From assembly GCA_903813345.2 (NCBI GenBank), contig CAIIXF020000004.1:4423525-4483524 (forward strand): a stretch of 60,000 nucleotides of DNA, given 5' to 3'. Under the pieces are notes generated by a model, which saw nothing but the letters and a program-made list of their open reading frames with translations, ran no database searches and was not told the origin of the DNA. The position numbers and the translations under genes were made by a program. The stretch is from Owenia fusiformis. Taxonomy: Eukaryota; Annelida; Polychaeta; Sabellida; Oweniidae. This document shows, one piece after another, positions 1 to 12,225 of this stretch (its first letter is position 1; each line of letters begins with the position of its first letter).

Positions 1-40
1 ATTGTCTACGTCATTATGCAAGAGTCTCCTCTTAATGAAT

Positions 41-1468
41 TACACTCCCCTCCATAAGTTTGGCAACCTTAGCTCCCCCATTGTACTACGTGTCAAAGCA
101 TCTTTACCTTTGAATTTTTATTTACTTTACCTATCACACCAAACTAGTTCTTACCCGTTCTTGCCAGTCCTACGAAAACGTCGTAAAACGGGCTCAATCT
201 GGCTGTGATCGGGAAATATGTCGAAAATAAATAGCTACTTCGTTCATAAACAGTCTTCAATACTTCCATCTCATTCGCAGTCTGTTCAGGTCGCACCACG
301 TCGGTGTGCAGCGTCGTATGACGCGTCCCTTAGTCTAGAAGGTCATCATGACCTGATTACAGAACGGTATGGTCGCCATCGAATTTTGTATCGATTCAAA
401 ATTCTAAATCACATTCCCCGTCCGGGAAAGTCCATGAAGTTCGTAAACAGACCGTAGAACGTTGTAGCTACGTTCATTCAGTTTGCACACAGTTTAAAAT
501 TAGGCAACGTTTTGACGATCACCAGAAAATTTTGAGCATGCTCTAAGTTCTGTAGGACCTACTCGTTCTAGTAGTTTCATGAAGTTTGTAAACAGATCCC
601 AAACGGTTCTTAGTGGGTTCTTAGTACGTCAAATCCGTTCGTGCACAGTTTAAGCCCGTTTCCGAGAACGTAGTGAGAACTAATTTGGTGTGATAGTAGG
701 GTAACCTACGATAAAAATACTTACACTATTGATGGAAACGTAATTTGTTATTTCCGATACCTCCAAATTTTCTAAATTTTATTCCTCAATTACAATAAGT
801 CGAAAATTGATGATAAATTAGATGAATTTTTGAAAATCGATATTTCCATGTTAACCAATGGGAAATGGTAGGTTTGCCGCAAGTCATATGACAGAATATC
901 CATCCATCCGAGTCTTTGCAAAAAATACGAGTTAGGCAGGCAATTGAATTTGCTAACTTTATTTAACAAAAAATTGGTATGTTTCTTCAGGTTCAACAAA
1001 GTTAGAGGGCTTTAAAGTCAAAATTGTTCTTGAAAAAATCTCTCCCATTGAAATAACACATGAGGCAAAACATTATTTTCAAAAATGACTTTGAAGCGCT
1101 GTAACTTTAGTATTCATCAAATAAGCGAAACACCTAGTGTACAAAAAGTATCAATTTTCTACATAAGATATTTTTTGCTGGATCTTTTACTGAAAAGATA
1201 TCCCGATTTCTGATTTGCCCCGAACCCTCCATTTCCCATTGGATTACATGGGGATGACGATTTTCAAAAATTCATCAAATTTATCATCAATTTTCGACCT
1301 ATTGTAATTGGGAAATTGAGGTATTGGAAATTAAGTCAAGTTACGTTTCCATCAATATTATAAGTTATTTCATCGCCGTTTAAGTAAATAAAAATTCAAA
1401 GGTAAAGAGGCTTTAACACGTTGTTCAATGGGGGAGCTAAGGTTGCCAAACTTATGGAGGGGAGTGTA
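41..1468. mobile_element. Foldback/MITE element with long inverted arms, split by a nested element
   Basis: The sequence TACACTCCCCTCCATAAG at 41 returns as its reverse complement ending at 1468. The arms continue through TTTGGCAACCTTAGC and GAATTTTTATTTAC, and after the nested element at 131-696 the left arm resumes: 727-870 pairs with about 1229-1356. The right arm is continuous, so the left one was interrupted. TA flanks both ends, as expected of a Tc1/mariner-type target, but I cannot separate a TA duplication from the repeat ends. No transposase is present, so this is non-autonomous. Confidence 0.8.
131..696. mobile_element. Nested MITE-like element
   Basis: CTATCACACCAAACTAGTTC at 131 is matched by the near-perfect reverse complement GAACTAATTTGGTGTGATAG ending at 696. 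It interrupts the left arm of the 41-1468 foldback, whose right arm lacks it, so it inserted later. The interior has recurrent CGTTC and AACGT motifs but no transposase. The target-site duplication is unclear. Confidence 0.75.
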
Positions 1469-1469
1469 A

Positions 1470-2075
1470 ATTATAACAGCTAAAGACAAGGGACCTATTC
1501 CATTAACCTTTCTACGAGAAAGAACATGTTGATTGAATTTTAAAGCTGAATAATTGATCGAACTAAATTGTATTTGATTTATTTACATTACGTCTCAGTT
1601 TAGATTGAAAATACATAACGAAGGTGAAACGGATGGAATACGTAGTTTGATATGCGAAAGTAAAGTTGATACCAAAGGCTGTATGACTATGAATAATAAC
1701 GTTTCCCTCTAAATTATGGACTCGAAAAGTGAGAAAATGTATAGGCAACACGACCATGCCTCGTTTTCGTTATTTCAGTGTATTTTGTCACCATCAAAAA
1801 TTATGACACATCGTTATGGTCTCTATATTATTTTTGTGATGGCGGTTGACCCAGCTTTTGGTGTCTGTAACAAATGGTAGGCAGTGACATTTTAATGTCT
1901 TTTTATTGTTAATGTCTTGTGATTTCTGGTCCCCAAGAAATGACATTGAAAGAATTTCAAGCCACAAATATCCTCCGCATACTCTTCTTTCATGCTATCT
2001 TGGAACTAATATATGATATTGATATACTGATATTGCTAATGTCTCCTTATTCTCTAACTTTTTTATCCAATATGT
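1470..2075. other. Unannotated AT-rich stretch
   Basis: I see no gene, long repeat or RNA here. Short ORFs on the minus strand have no recognisable domain. Confidence 0.5.
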
Positions 2076-2077
2076 AA

Positions 2078-2190
2078 AGGGAAAGGATCAAAAAGGTATT
2101 ATAGAGCACAGCTAGAAACATAAAACATTTAAGACAACCCCAATCTATCCAAAACTATGCTCTAATGTGAAAAGAAACAGTTAAAAACCT
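2078..2190 (+). repeat. Fragment of a dispersed MITE family (copy near 9.5-10.3 kb)
   Basis: The order GGAAAGGATCAAAAAGG, then ACCCCAATCTATCC, then TCTAATGTGAAAAGAAACA follows the right end of the element at 9520-10260. Other pieces lie at 31730, 37870, 48650 and 53318. Only one end is kept here. Confidence 0.6.
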
Positions 2191-2559
2191 CTTTCAACCA
2201 ATGTTTTCTTCATTGGAGACCTTTAGTTAATCAACTCAACAAAATCAGGTGTTTTAATCGAAATCTCTGAAAACAAAAACATGGTATGTTTGAGGTCATT
2301 CTGTGACGAGCAGAAGATGATTAGACGGGAAAGAGTGATATTGGGTGATATATGGACGCATCACTAGTAAAATTGAAGATGACACTTGGTGTAGAGGTTA
2401 ATTTTGCCAACAGCTAAATCGCCATCAATATATTCATATTACTACTTACTAGCAAAGAAACTCGTTCGGTGGTTAACGTAGTTGGGTAATGAAATCTTGG
2501 CAGTATAAAGAAATTCACATTTTTTAGTGCTCATCCTGACCAAGTCTTTACCCAAACCC

Positions 2560-3060
2560 CCAATTTTCAAAAACCTAGATTTTTATGGAAAATCAGGATT
2601 TTTGTTCAAATTTTCTGATTTCTTATCCAAAACTCCCGCTTTGTAAAGCCGACACCTCTATTTTGCATTAAAAACTTTTCTGAGATTCTTTCACGATTTT
2701 TCTTCCACAAGTCCCGATTTGTTAACTAAACACTTCGATTTTTCACTGAAGCTCGCGATCATAGCTAAATTATTTTCAGTTTATTCTGGTTTTTGTCTCG
2801 ATTTATTTTTAGCCAATTTTTTTCCAGACTACTGTATTCTTTAAAATCAATCCCGATTTTCTTCCTTTTATTTTTCTCCTGATTTATTTTTAGCAATCCC
2901 GATTTTCTCCAAATTCATTTTGAATTGTCACATTCTTTTTCCCTATTTATTATTAGCTATCACAATTTTTAGATTTTTCGAATTGTTGATTTTTAGTTGT
3001 TGCTTCCCCTATTTTTTTAAAACCGATTTCGAAAATAATACCGACTTTTGTTTTTTTACT
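2560..3060. repeat. Degenerate pyrimidine-rich repeat tract
   Basis: Variants of TCCCGATTTTTTTCC and GATTTATTTTTAGC recur at irregular spacing on a T- and C-rich strand. It looks like an old, decayed minisatellite. No ORF is present. Confidence 0.5.
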
Positions 3061-3064
3061 TGAT

Positions 3065-3660
3065 TGGCAGCTACAGTGTGAGGTGACAGGGGGCACCTAC
3101 CGATCAAAGCTGACCAAAACTAGTGAGCAAATTTGTTCAGAGCATTTTGAACGACCCTTAAATCTGACCAATGATTAGTAACTTGTGATTTATCAATTTA
3201 CCAATTACTATATGTTACTTATACTATCAATACGTGCTCAAATGACAGTACTTGGATGCTGTTCTTATTGACGAGATGATATCTTTCATATTAAGACATC
3301 AATAATCAAAGTTATTAGAATAAAGTGGGTTATTTCAATTATTTCGACATGCACACTTATAAAGTGTAAAATGTAACAAGTTGTAACAGATTTGATACTA
3401 TTTGCGTATTTGCGGTCACTTACCAGGTGTTAAGATTTTGCTATGTTCCCTGCATCGGACCATATTACGTTGCATCTGTAAACGGGCAGTACAGATGTTA
3501 TGCCTGTCTCAGTTCATATTAAATTCAACAGACTCCTTGTGATATATCATTTCGATAATGGATAAATTAGTATTCTGAGTAGATTACATAATGGATATAA
3601 GCACTATACGAATTATCAACAATTCCGTAAATAAAGCATAAAGAATACACCAAGCCCTCT
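3065..3660. other. No feature recognised
   Basis: AT-rich sequence without long ORFs, inverted repeats or similarity to other parts of the window that I can see. Confidence 0.4.
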
Positions 3661-3689
3661 GTTATAAATGTCACACTGGCTGTGCTTAT

Positions 3690-3912
3690 TCAAATCATTA
3701 TCTTATTTGTTTGTCCCACATCATTTAAGACTTGATGCCATATCTTGTATTACTAGTATCTACAACTATGTGAGATGCTATTACGAGTATTGGTTATCAA
3801 TTTTGAATTTATTCTCCAAGTCATCATCTTATTTGTCTGTCCCACATCATTTGAGACTTGATGCTATATCATATTTGAAAACTAGTGTCTACAACTATGT
3901 AAGATGTTACTG
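3690..3912 (+). repeat. Imperfect tandem duplication, period about 128 bp
   Basis: The segment starting CAAATCATTATCTTATTTG (near 3690) is repeated near 3818 as CAAGTCATCATCTTATTTG. Both continue through GTCCCACATCATTT, GACTTGATGC and TCTACAACTATGT. An 81-codon ORF spans both, but it simply translates the repeat. Confidence 0.75.
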
Positions 3913-3919
3913 ATGCATC

Positions 3920-5085
3920 GTGGTAAGCCACGCTCTCTCCATCTCTATCCTTCTGGATACATCTGCGATGCAACAGAGAGAGATGCTATGAGTATCAGAA
4001 TGTTACTGAAGTGAGATGTCATTGTTTCTTTTTACGTTTGATTATGACTGGGGGTTGTTTTTCTTGCCGTGTTCTGTTTTTGATACTCTCCCAAAGGCAC
4101 ATGCGCACAATATTTCTTTCAAATATGGCCTTTCATGTACTGGAATTATGTTCAGATTAGATGTTCTGTAACTTAATAACAAGATAAATAACTTTTACAA
4201 TTTTCTTTATTTATTTTGACAACATCCAATACGATGCTTCATTTACATTTAGTTTTCTTTAGCGTTCCCATTTACTCGATAACAAACGTTAAACATATTT
4301 TACACTTAATGCACTTTAACAACAGAGAATGTGGTGTTTGATTTACATCTAGTCTAGTAAACTGATGCATTATATTCCAATATCAATTAATGATGGATAA
4401 TACACCTATTGACACTCTCGTAACTGTTATCATTTATGGAGGCAATTGTGAACACTTAGTAACCGAAATGTTTCACCGGTAGATTAAGCATGTTCTATTG
4501 TTATGGAACTCTAAGAGATGTATGCAATATCGCCATATTCTCTAATAAATAGATTGCTAGTTGAATTAGTACCTAAAATAATACAATAAGTTTAAGTGCA
4601 TAAATCGGAGAAAAAGTAGTTTGGTAAATTTACTGCTTTTTCTAGATTTCCTGCCTTTCCTCTCATAATAGAAAAACACTTATTAGTCAGGTTATTTTGC
4701 TTAGGCTTAAATGGTAATTGATCACAGGGGATTTACATTAAACAGACGGTTATTATTACATTTTTAGTATTTCTCGTAATTGTATTATTTTCTAGGAGTC
4801 CGAAGACCCCATTGTGTTAGTTTTTTTTATCAAAAAGGCACAAAACACACATACCTGTCACCCCCCACTTGAATCGCGGAAAATTTCGGTTTTTGAGATA
4901 TGATTCTCCCCCTTGGGATATTTCCTTAGATAACCTGGGACTAAGAAGCAGATATTTCTTCGTTTAATGTCGAGATAGCCGAATAAGAATTTGTTATTTG
5001 CAATAACCATTTACAATTTACATGCTTATGGGGATAAAAGTAACTTAGAATTTCAAAATTTACGGAATTTTGTAAACACGAAAAA
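3920..5085. other. No gene recognised
   Basis: AT-rich sequence. Near 3924-3980 GCATCGTGG...CTCTCTCC is loosely mirrored by GGAGAG-type words, which is too weak to call an element. No coding signal. Confidence 0.4.
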
Positions 5086-5087
5086 TG

Positions 5088-5484
5088 TAAAGGACGATTC
5101 TCGGTTTGGAGAACGAAGTTCATCAATCTAAATGAGCATTATCCCTGCTTCGGACAAATTTGATTTTTTCACATAATGTAGATTTGAATGTCTTCTTTTG
5201 AATAGTCATAATTTAATTTGGGTAATATTTCCAGATTTTTCGCAAAAAAAATATTAGCGCAGTACACTGATGAACTTCTTTCCCCAAATCGAGACTTGTA
5301 TTTTATTGAATCGGTCTAATTGAGCGTTATCCCTGCTTCAGACCAATTTGTTATTTTTACATCTTGTGGATTTAAATGTCCTCTTTTGAATACTCATAGT
5401 TTAATTTGGGTAATATTTCTATATTTTTCATGAAAAAATTTATTAGCCCAGGAGACTGTTCTCCAAACCGAGAATCGTCCTTTT
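5088..5484. repeat. Inverted repeat enclosing a tandem duplication
   Basis: AAAGGACGATTCTCGGTTTG near 5090 is repeated inverted as CAAACCGAGAATCGTCCTTT ending near 5484. Between the arms, a block beginning CATTATCCCTGCTTCGGAC near 5130 recurs near 5320 (GTTATCCCTGCTTCAGAC), with a shared TTTAATTTGGGTAATATTTC further on, a period of about 190 bp. It resembles a non-autonomous element, but no target duplication is evident. Confidence 0.65.
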
Positions 5485-5489
5485 AGGAA

Positions 5490-6295
5490 GTCAAATTCAC
5501 TTTGAAATTAATATAAATGCATTCTGAAAAATATTTCATATGTTTTAATCTACTGCAGTTAGTCTTTCCTACATATCAATCTACGACATGATTTGATTTC
5601 CTTATTGACCTTTCGTGCCGTCCAAAATCATTTCTTTGTGATACCAAATTTAAACGAACTGGCGTGCGGTCCCAGTCCAATCCGAAACCACCAAAAATGG
5701 GTAAATGTTATCTTCAACAGTAACTTGCACCATTAAAATATTCATTTCTCAACCCTTTATCGTAGAGGATAAAAAACGAACAGTACCGATGGTAATTAGA
5801 GTGTATGCATTTATGGTGTAATAAAGATCAGTGATTAGGCTCAATATAGTTAGACTATCGGTGATTTAGAATTGGAATTATAGACTGAGACTGCCGTTTA
5901 TCGCCATATAATACTATGTTCGATCCACTTTAACTGTTCAAGTTCAGTGTTAAGGAGGTGATTTATTTAAGTTATTCTACTAGGAAGTCGCCGTTACGGT
6001 TCTATAAGTACATTGAATAAAATACGAGATGCAAGTCTTGAATAAAAATCTAATAAGAAATAGATTCTGAATACAGAAATACATTGGTAATTCGGTTCAG
6101 ATGTTAACATAATGTACGGATTATAATTAAGATTTAAAAATGTATCGTACCTTTTTTATATATCCTTTAAATATCCTAAATAACTTTAAATATAATGTAT
6201 ATCAAATGGTTATATTTGCTTTATGCTTAACTAAAATACATAAAGTATATTTTAAGCTGTACATCACTCTAACTAGAAATGTAGAAAATATATAA
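5490..6295. other. No feature recognised
   Basis: Very AT-rich DNA, especially 6120-6295. I found no ORF, RNA or repeat related to the rest of the window. Confidence 0.4.
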
Positions 6296-6668
6296 TTAAA
6301 GAGAGAATCAGATATAGCGAGCAGGCTAAACAAAAAATTTTAGAATATTTTTGGCTCATGTCATTCCTTGTCATGTCTATTCTCTAAAAATCAAAAAAAT
6401 GCATACTTTATTCCAGGAAAACTTAAGATTTTTGCAATAATATATTATTTTTCTATAAGAATGGTTACCATTCTAATTATTCGGGAGAATACAAACATTT
6501 TTCACCCATTTTTGCACTTTGAATCATTAATAACTTCACCATAATTGGTTACATATTGTGAATCTTTTGAGAGATATTGCTTTTGATATTGTAAGGAATA
6601 GATTGGTAGGTCAATTATACATGTTGCTTGTAATTTTGTCACCCCTATAAATCAGATTCTGCCTTTAA
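6296..6668 (-). mobile_element. TTAA-flanked MITE, compact copy
   Basis: TTAA bounds both ends (6296-6299 and 6665-6668), and the ends are related inverted repeats: TTAAAGAGAGAATCAGAT on the left and the complement of TTAAAGGCAGAATCTGAT on the right. The same sequence appears in the other orientation at 13887-14754. There the copy is larger because of a 501-bp insertion that is absent here. TTAA flanks with short inverted ends suggest piggyBac-type mobilisation, by inference. It has no coding capacity. Confidence 0.8.
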
Positions 6669-7416
6669 CTATCAAACTTACTTGTATCGTACTGCACTGT
6701 ACACCGATGCAGCAATGCAAAGCCTTTGCAAGTAATCTCTATCCGGCTTTTATGATTTCCAATTACTAAGAATGCTCTCGATGCTACGTTCATGAACAAA
6801 CTAATAACTAGAATGAGAAGAAAATTACGACAGCCCGTATATATTCAAAACGTTACCCGACTTACCTCCATATTATTACGCAAAATAAAGTAGTCCCTAT
6901 GTCGACATGGCTTCCGGCATTTTATTTATTTGAATTTTGGTTATTTATACCACACGGTAGTTTATGTTCTTTCAGCTGATACTTCAGATCAATTGACTAA
7001 TAAATGGATACTGTCACACTGTATTATTGTTCTGTTATGAACAAATGGTTGTGTTACAAACGTCAGCGCAAAATGAGAAAGATATAAAAAAGACATGGTG
7101 AAAATATTGATATGCTAAGAGGAGCCCAAGAATACATGTAAAGGGACATATTCGGATTCAATCTATGAATGTATAGAGATTATCCCAAATGAGGTTCAGG
7201 ATAATGGGAATACCATACCCATTTGCAGCACGCTTCTTAAAAAGATACCTAAACTCCATTCCTTGGCCAATATAATATATAACCCTCGGGAACTTATATC
7301 CAAATATCCTGAAACGACTATAGGATGATCAGTATATTCCATACCTATCTTGAGATTCTTTTACGGTACAAAAATGAACCGACATGCAAACGGCGATTAT
7401 GACGTAGCGGGTAGAT

Positions 7417-7749
7417 AAAACTATTTATCCTATGACAAGTGAGGTTTCAGGTACATAACAGCGGGATATAAAACCGATATCTTGGAGGGGCGGGACATAT
7501 ATATATATCCCGCTGTATATCTCCCCCACCAATATTCCCGGGAATAACTGGTAACTTTTCCATTTTAACAGATATTTTAATAATCTGAATATATGTTCTC
7601 TTAAATTATTGACTTTCATTCAATATACATGTTTCATATACGACAAATAAAATCAACATTAGTTTAAAAAGTTAAAATCTTTTCAATTTATCTTGAGGGA
7701 ATAAACAATGTCTCATAGATAAACGTCACTTGTCATAGGATAAATTAGT
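7417..7749. repeat. Inverted repeat with AT-rich palindromes
   Basis: TTTATCCTATGACAAGTGA near 7422 is inverted as TCACTTGTCATAGGATAAA near 7727. Inside, GGCGGGACATATATATATAT near 7490 echoes GGGGCGGGACATATACAATA near 15590. This links the segment to the palindromic family at 15328-16062. Confidence 0.65.
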
Positions 7750-7761
7750 TATGTGATGCTC

Positions 7762-7874
7762 GGTATTGGATATGGGGTATATCTCTCGGGAAATATGATA
7801 TCTTACCTCGTGCCCTCCGGACCCTCGGTAAGATATCAATATTTCCCTCGGGATATACCCCATATCCAAACACC
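7762..7874. repeat. Long near-perfect hairpin, arms about 46 bp
   Basis: The left arm 7762-7807 (GGTATTGGATATGGGGTATA onward) pairs with the right arm 7827-7874 (ending GATATACCCCATATCCAAAC). The loop is about 19 nt and rich in CCTC and CCGGA. It is homologous to the hairpins at 15371-15462 and 15921-16033. The 71-codon ORF over it reads into the same motifs as ORFs over the other two hairpins, which follows from shared DNA and is no evidence of a gene. Confidence 0.85.
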
Positions 7875-7879
7875 CCATA

Positions 7880-9515
7880 ACATAACCCTCATATATGATA
7901 GCATACCTGAAAATTATAGGACTGGTATCGTTCCATTATCACGTGATTATGCGGAACATGTTTCATGAGACACTCAAACGGTAAGCTAAGTCTTTAAATG
8001 TAAAATTAAAAATCTCTTCCTTGTAATAATGACACATATTCGGACTAAAATTAGACATGTATGATATGTTTCTTTAGCACCTATTTCAAGGACGACATCG
8101 GTTTCCAAATGAGCTCAGAGTATTGAAAACTGAAATAATTGGGTACATCTGTATCGTCTCCATCCTAATTGGGTTATCTTGTGACCTAATGGCAACAGCA
8201 TTTCTTATCACACATGGGTGTTCTCAATTAGTTTCAGTTAAGGCAATATAAAAAAGGAAATAACGTCCCATTGGGGCCATCATTTCTCCTACCTTATTGT
8301 CTTCAATCCAGAATCTTGTCCATGAATCGTTTAGAAGCAATTTAAAAAAATGTTTATATGTATGGTTCACAGCTCATAATTACAAGTTCAAGAATAAACA
8401 TGTAACGTTAATTAAACAGAAATGTAAACAAAAACAAGTATTTGAAACACAGTTATGAAAAACAGCATAAAATAATCCAAAATATTCACTGTTGAAAGAA
8501 ACAAAGTCGCATGACTCCCTCGACGTTCAATAACAATTATGGCAAACTAAAATATTTCACAATCAATCCTGGTTTCTCTGCAAATGTTGGTTTCACCAAG
8601 AAGTATTGTATAGATATTTCTGTATAAAAATGGTGGTTAGTATTCAAATCTGGTAAACTATCCATAGGGAGTGCTAAACGCTTACGCTTTGCATTGAAAC
8701 GTTCATTACATAAAATGAACCATGGCAGTCTTGTAATTAAACAAGAAATTGAAAGGGGGTTGGAACACCAAATTGGTACTTACCAGCTCTCGAATATTCC
8801 CGTCAAATGTGCATCAACATGAAAAATAGATATGTTGATTGGAGTTTCGTTCATTCATTCATTCATTCAATCAGCAATGATGGTGTGGTAGAGCGTTGAT
8901 ATGATGTAATAAATGTAGTTGGAAGCAGCCTAATTGCACAAGCGTACCACACACTACTATACCTAACACCTAGATATGCATAAGATACTCTGTTTGTCTA
9001 ATTGAATTGTTTAATATATTTTTGAAAGTGCCTTACTAGCATCTAATTTTCAACCGATAAACCATTCATAAGGAACAGACAAATAAAAACAAATACATAA
9101 TCATTACTAATAAGCCAAATGGGTTGCTCATGAACACCAAATGCAAGGTATAGTAGTGGTTGCTGAAACACAGTATATCAATCAGGGACTGGCAGCCATT
9201 ATTCAAACTTGATCTTTTGTTACCTGTTATGGACCATTTTGTTGAAAACTTGCAATTCCAAAGAGTTTGAATATTAACAATAATACTAGCTATGTCCATC
9301 CTCCATCGAAATACTTGGTTCAAATATAAAATCTTATAGAACTATGATTTCTATTCTCTATGACAGGCAACGGAAGATCGAGTTTGAGCACCATGTAGAC
9401 TATTTTTTACCAAAAAACAATACTTGTTCAAATGTAATGTTTCATTTTTCCACTGATGAATTTGCTATACATTCTTTAGATTATGGCGACGGCTTTGAAA
9501 ATGGATGTTTACCCT
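7880..9515. other. No gene recognised; short ATTC microsatellite
   Basis: The only clear feature is a short (ATTC)n tract at about 8850-8869. Several ORFs of up to 85 codons carry no recognisable domain. Confidence 0.45.
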
Positions 9516-9519
9516 TACT

Positions 9520-10260
9520 AGTATTGCCTATCAATTTTTTCTTCGACATGTATTGTAATGAGTGTTCTGGTTCTGGATTGTGATATTGACTCTCGGTCGG
9601 TTGGGAGAAGGGGGTAAGACATTTTTTCTCTCGTTAGACCATGGTTTTGGGAAATATACTGAATAGAATACCTCTGCTGAATGAAGGTGGTACACCTAGT
9701 CATTTCCCAAGGAACCTTGATGACACTCTCTCCATTTGCTCAACCTTGCCAATAGAGAAGTCTTAGCAGAAATGGCTATTGGAGTATTGGGATAATTCCA
9801 TGCTGGGGCGCCCATGCCTTTAAGTTGCACTGGAGCTGACTTTTGTCAATTGCTGTGAGCCATCTTCTCAGCTTACATACAACGTTGTTCGTATTGTTTA
9901 TGTCGTTCAAAGAATCACCATGGTGTTTCCGAAGGCATTTAAAGGGCTGTTCACTGACAGTAGGAATTCTCTCTCCTTGGATAGTGAATATATAAGCACT
10001 AGTGCCAAAGGGAAAGGACCAAAAGTTGTAATGGAACTTAGCAAGAAAAAAGCAAACTCCAAGTGCCTACAAGTCAAGGAAAACAAACTCCATATAGCCA
10101 AAACCGTGATCTAACGTGAAAAGAAACAATCTCTTATACCCCCTTTCCCCCCACCATTCAAGAACCAATATCACAACCCAAGACAAGAAGACCAAGGGAC
10201 ATTTCATTCAAACTAAAGTCATTACAATACATGTTGAAGAAAAAATTAGAAATTGATAGC
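9520..10260. mobile_element. Inverted-repeat element, fullest copy of a dispersed MITE family
   Basis: The left side carries GTATTGCCTATCAA, ACATGTATTGTAATGA, TTGTGATATTG and AGAAGGGGGTAAGACATTT. The right side (about 10103-10260) carries their reverse complements in mirrored order, including ACCCCCTTTCCCC, CAATATCACAA and TCATTACAATACATGT. The arms are therefore at least 130 bp. The interior has CACTAGTGCCAAAGGGAAAG, also seen at other copies. Partial copies lie near 2078, 26175, 31730, 37870, 48650 and 53318. The 64-codon ORFs inside show no known domain. Confidence 0.7.
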
Positions 10261-10264
10261 CAAT

Positions 10265-10481
10265 ACTCATAACCTCAAAAATAGTTTTAGATACAAGTGT
10301 TCTTACAAGATAGAGCATTCAGTCTCAAATGATGAGGGATAGATAAAATCCAGTCTCCAAGTCCATAGGATTGTATTTATGATGAGTCAAAAACAATCAG
10401 TTCATTTCTCCAAACAGGAGAGCCATCTTCTATGTAAATTCAAATGCTGCTACCCACAGGGCCAATAATGCTTTGGCTAAT
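10265..10481. other. Spacer between two inverted-repeat elements
   Basis: No feature is recognised. The motif GCCGTCGCCATAATC at 12021 also occurs in inverted form near 9485-9499. The 10.5-11.9 kb foldback may therefore have inserted into a larger element that began near 9.4 kb. Confidence 0.35.
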
Positions 10482-11906
10482 GGTACGTTCACACCAACGG
10501 CGCTTTGATGGCGCTTTAAAGCGGCTTGTAAAGCGGCACCGAAGCGTAACAAAGCTTAATTAAAGCGTCGGGGTCGTAATAGGTCGTAGAAAAGCTCGGG
10601 AGTAAAGCGGGATATTCGGCAAGAGCGCTAAAAAATTTAAACTGTTTAAGCGTTCGCACCAACAGCGCTTTGATGGCGCTTTAAAGCGGATTGTAAAGCG
10701 GCACCAAAGCGTAACAAAGATTGATTAAAGCGTCGGGATCGTAATAGGTCGTAGAAAAGTTCGGAGTAAAGCGGGATATTCGGCAAGAGCGCCAAAAAAT
10801 GTTAAACTGTTTAAAAATTTTGGGCGCTCTGTTACGAATTGATTGAAGCGCCGAGAGCGTATCAAAGCTTAACAAACCGTGACAAAGCTCAACAAAGCTT
10901 GACTCAAAGCGTAGGAAAGCTTAACACAGCTTGGTTCAAAGCGGGGACCCCAGTCTATTCACGGTCTGTTACCACTTGACACGCTTCGTTAAGATGTCTC
11001 AAGATTTGCTACGATCTGGCATGAAGATCTGACACGAGGTCAGACGCTTTCATCAATATCTGACACTTTTTGTTACACTTTCCTGAGGGACTCTCAAGCT
11101 TTCCAACGAATTGAGACGCTTTAATCAAGGATTGAAACGCTTTGCTAGGCTTTGTTACGCTTGAAAGTTTTCACACGCTATATCACGCCGTGTGACAAAC
11201 GTCATGTCTTCTTCAGATAGGTCATGCTCTGGTCCATCTGGAATTTCTGGATCTCGTTGTTCTGCCATCGTGTTTTCGAGTCAAAGATGCAATGGTTTTA
11301 TGGATCTACTGCATCTTTATATAGTCATTGGATCAAAAGCGGCATGGAATCGGCGATCTCGACATTTTCCAATGCGTGACAGAGCTTAACAGAGCGTAAC
11401 AATGCACAACAGAGTTTTGCAATCGTATCAGAGCCTGATTTAAAGCGTCATAATCGCATCAAAGCGTAATAATGCTTATCAAAGCTTTTCAAAGCGTGAT
11501 TTCAAGCGTAACAAAGCCTGATCAAAGCGGGATCAAAGCATGAGGAACCTTTTAGAGCTATGTTAAGCTTTCCTACGCTTTGGATCAAGTTTTTCTGAGC
11601 TTTGTTACGGTTTGTTAAGCTTTGATACGCTCTCGGCGCTTAATCGATTCGTAACAGAGCGCCCAAATTTTTTTAAGAGTTTACAATTTTTTGGCGCTCT
11701 TGCCGAATATCCCGTTTTACTCTGAGCTTTTCTACGACCTATTACGACCCCGACGCTTTAATCAAACTTTGTTACGCTTTGGTGCAGCTTTACAAGCCGC
11801 TTTAAAGCGCCATCAAAGCGCCGTTGGTATGAAGAAAAATGACAAAAATGACGGCGCTTTGCTCGCCGATTTAAAGCGTGGCATTCGCCGTTGGTGTGAA
11901 CGTACC
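10482..11906. mobile_element. Foldback element built from AAAGCGTAACA-like subrepeats
   Basis: GGTACGTTCACACCAACGGC at 10482 is matched by the reverse complement GCCGTTGGTGTGAACGTACC ending at 11906. The left side holds a direct duplication of about 160 bp (copies start near 10488 and 10648). The distal parts pair as inverted arms, for example 10829-10940 with about 11550-11670. Almost the whole element consists of variants of AAAGCGTAACAAAGCTT, inverted around the middle. It is noticeably GC-richer than its surroundings. No transposase was found and I cannot define a target duplication. Confidence 0.85.
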
Positions 11907-12072
11907 TTTAGGCCCTGTTTATGTTGTATATTAATACTGTTTAAATAAAGGAACCATAAAAACTAAAAAAACTAGTCCATAGGCGTCTCAAAGGGTCAAC
12001 ATGCATTCACATTTAAGCCGTCGCCATAATCCATAAAACACAACAATTCACAATGGTCGTCAGGAGAAAACC

Positions 12073-12225
12073 ATGGCTGAACGTACTTGTTGCTACTTTG
12101 CCCTTGATGATAATGAGGCTTCTGGATCTGGTCGGTCTGAGGTTTATCCTAATCCTGGTGTCCATTTTATCATGCCCCTGTTAGACTGGAACTCGATCGT
12201 GTTCCAGTCACAGATGGTGTCTTGA
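12073..12225 (+). CDS. Possible small ORF, 50 codons, no homology recognised
   Basis: The ATG has a favourable context (AAAACCATGG). The peptide begins MAERTCCYFALDDNEASGSG and ends at TGA 12223-12225. I do not recognise it, and no signal peptide or membrane segment is visible. It overlaps the minus-strand ORF 12170-12409, so at most one of the two is likely to be real. An unspliced 50-codon ORF can arise by chance, and support is weak. Confidence 0.12.
   Translation: MAERTCCYFALDDNEASGSGRSEVYPNPGVHFIMPLLDWNSIVFQSQMVS

Noticed and set aside
3668-3913. 81-codon ORF with internal duplication
   Set aside because: It reflects a 128-bp DNA duplication, and no domain is seen.
11691-11948. 85-codon ORF at the end of the 1.4-kb foldback
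   Set aside because: It lies in the inverted repeat arm and runs past its end, and it matches no known protein.
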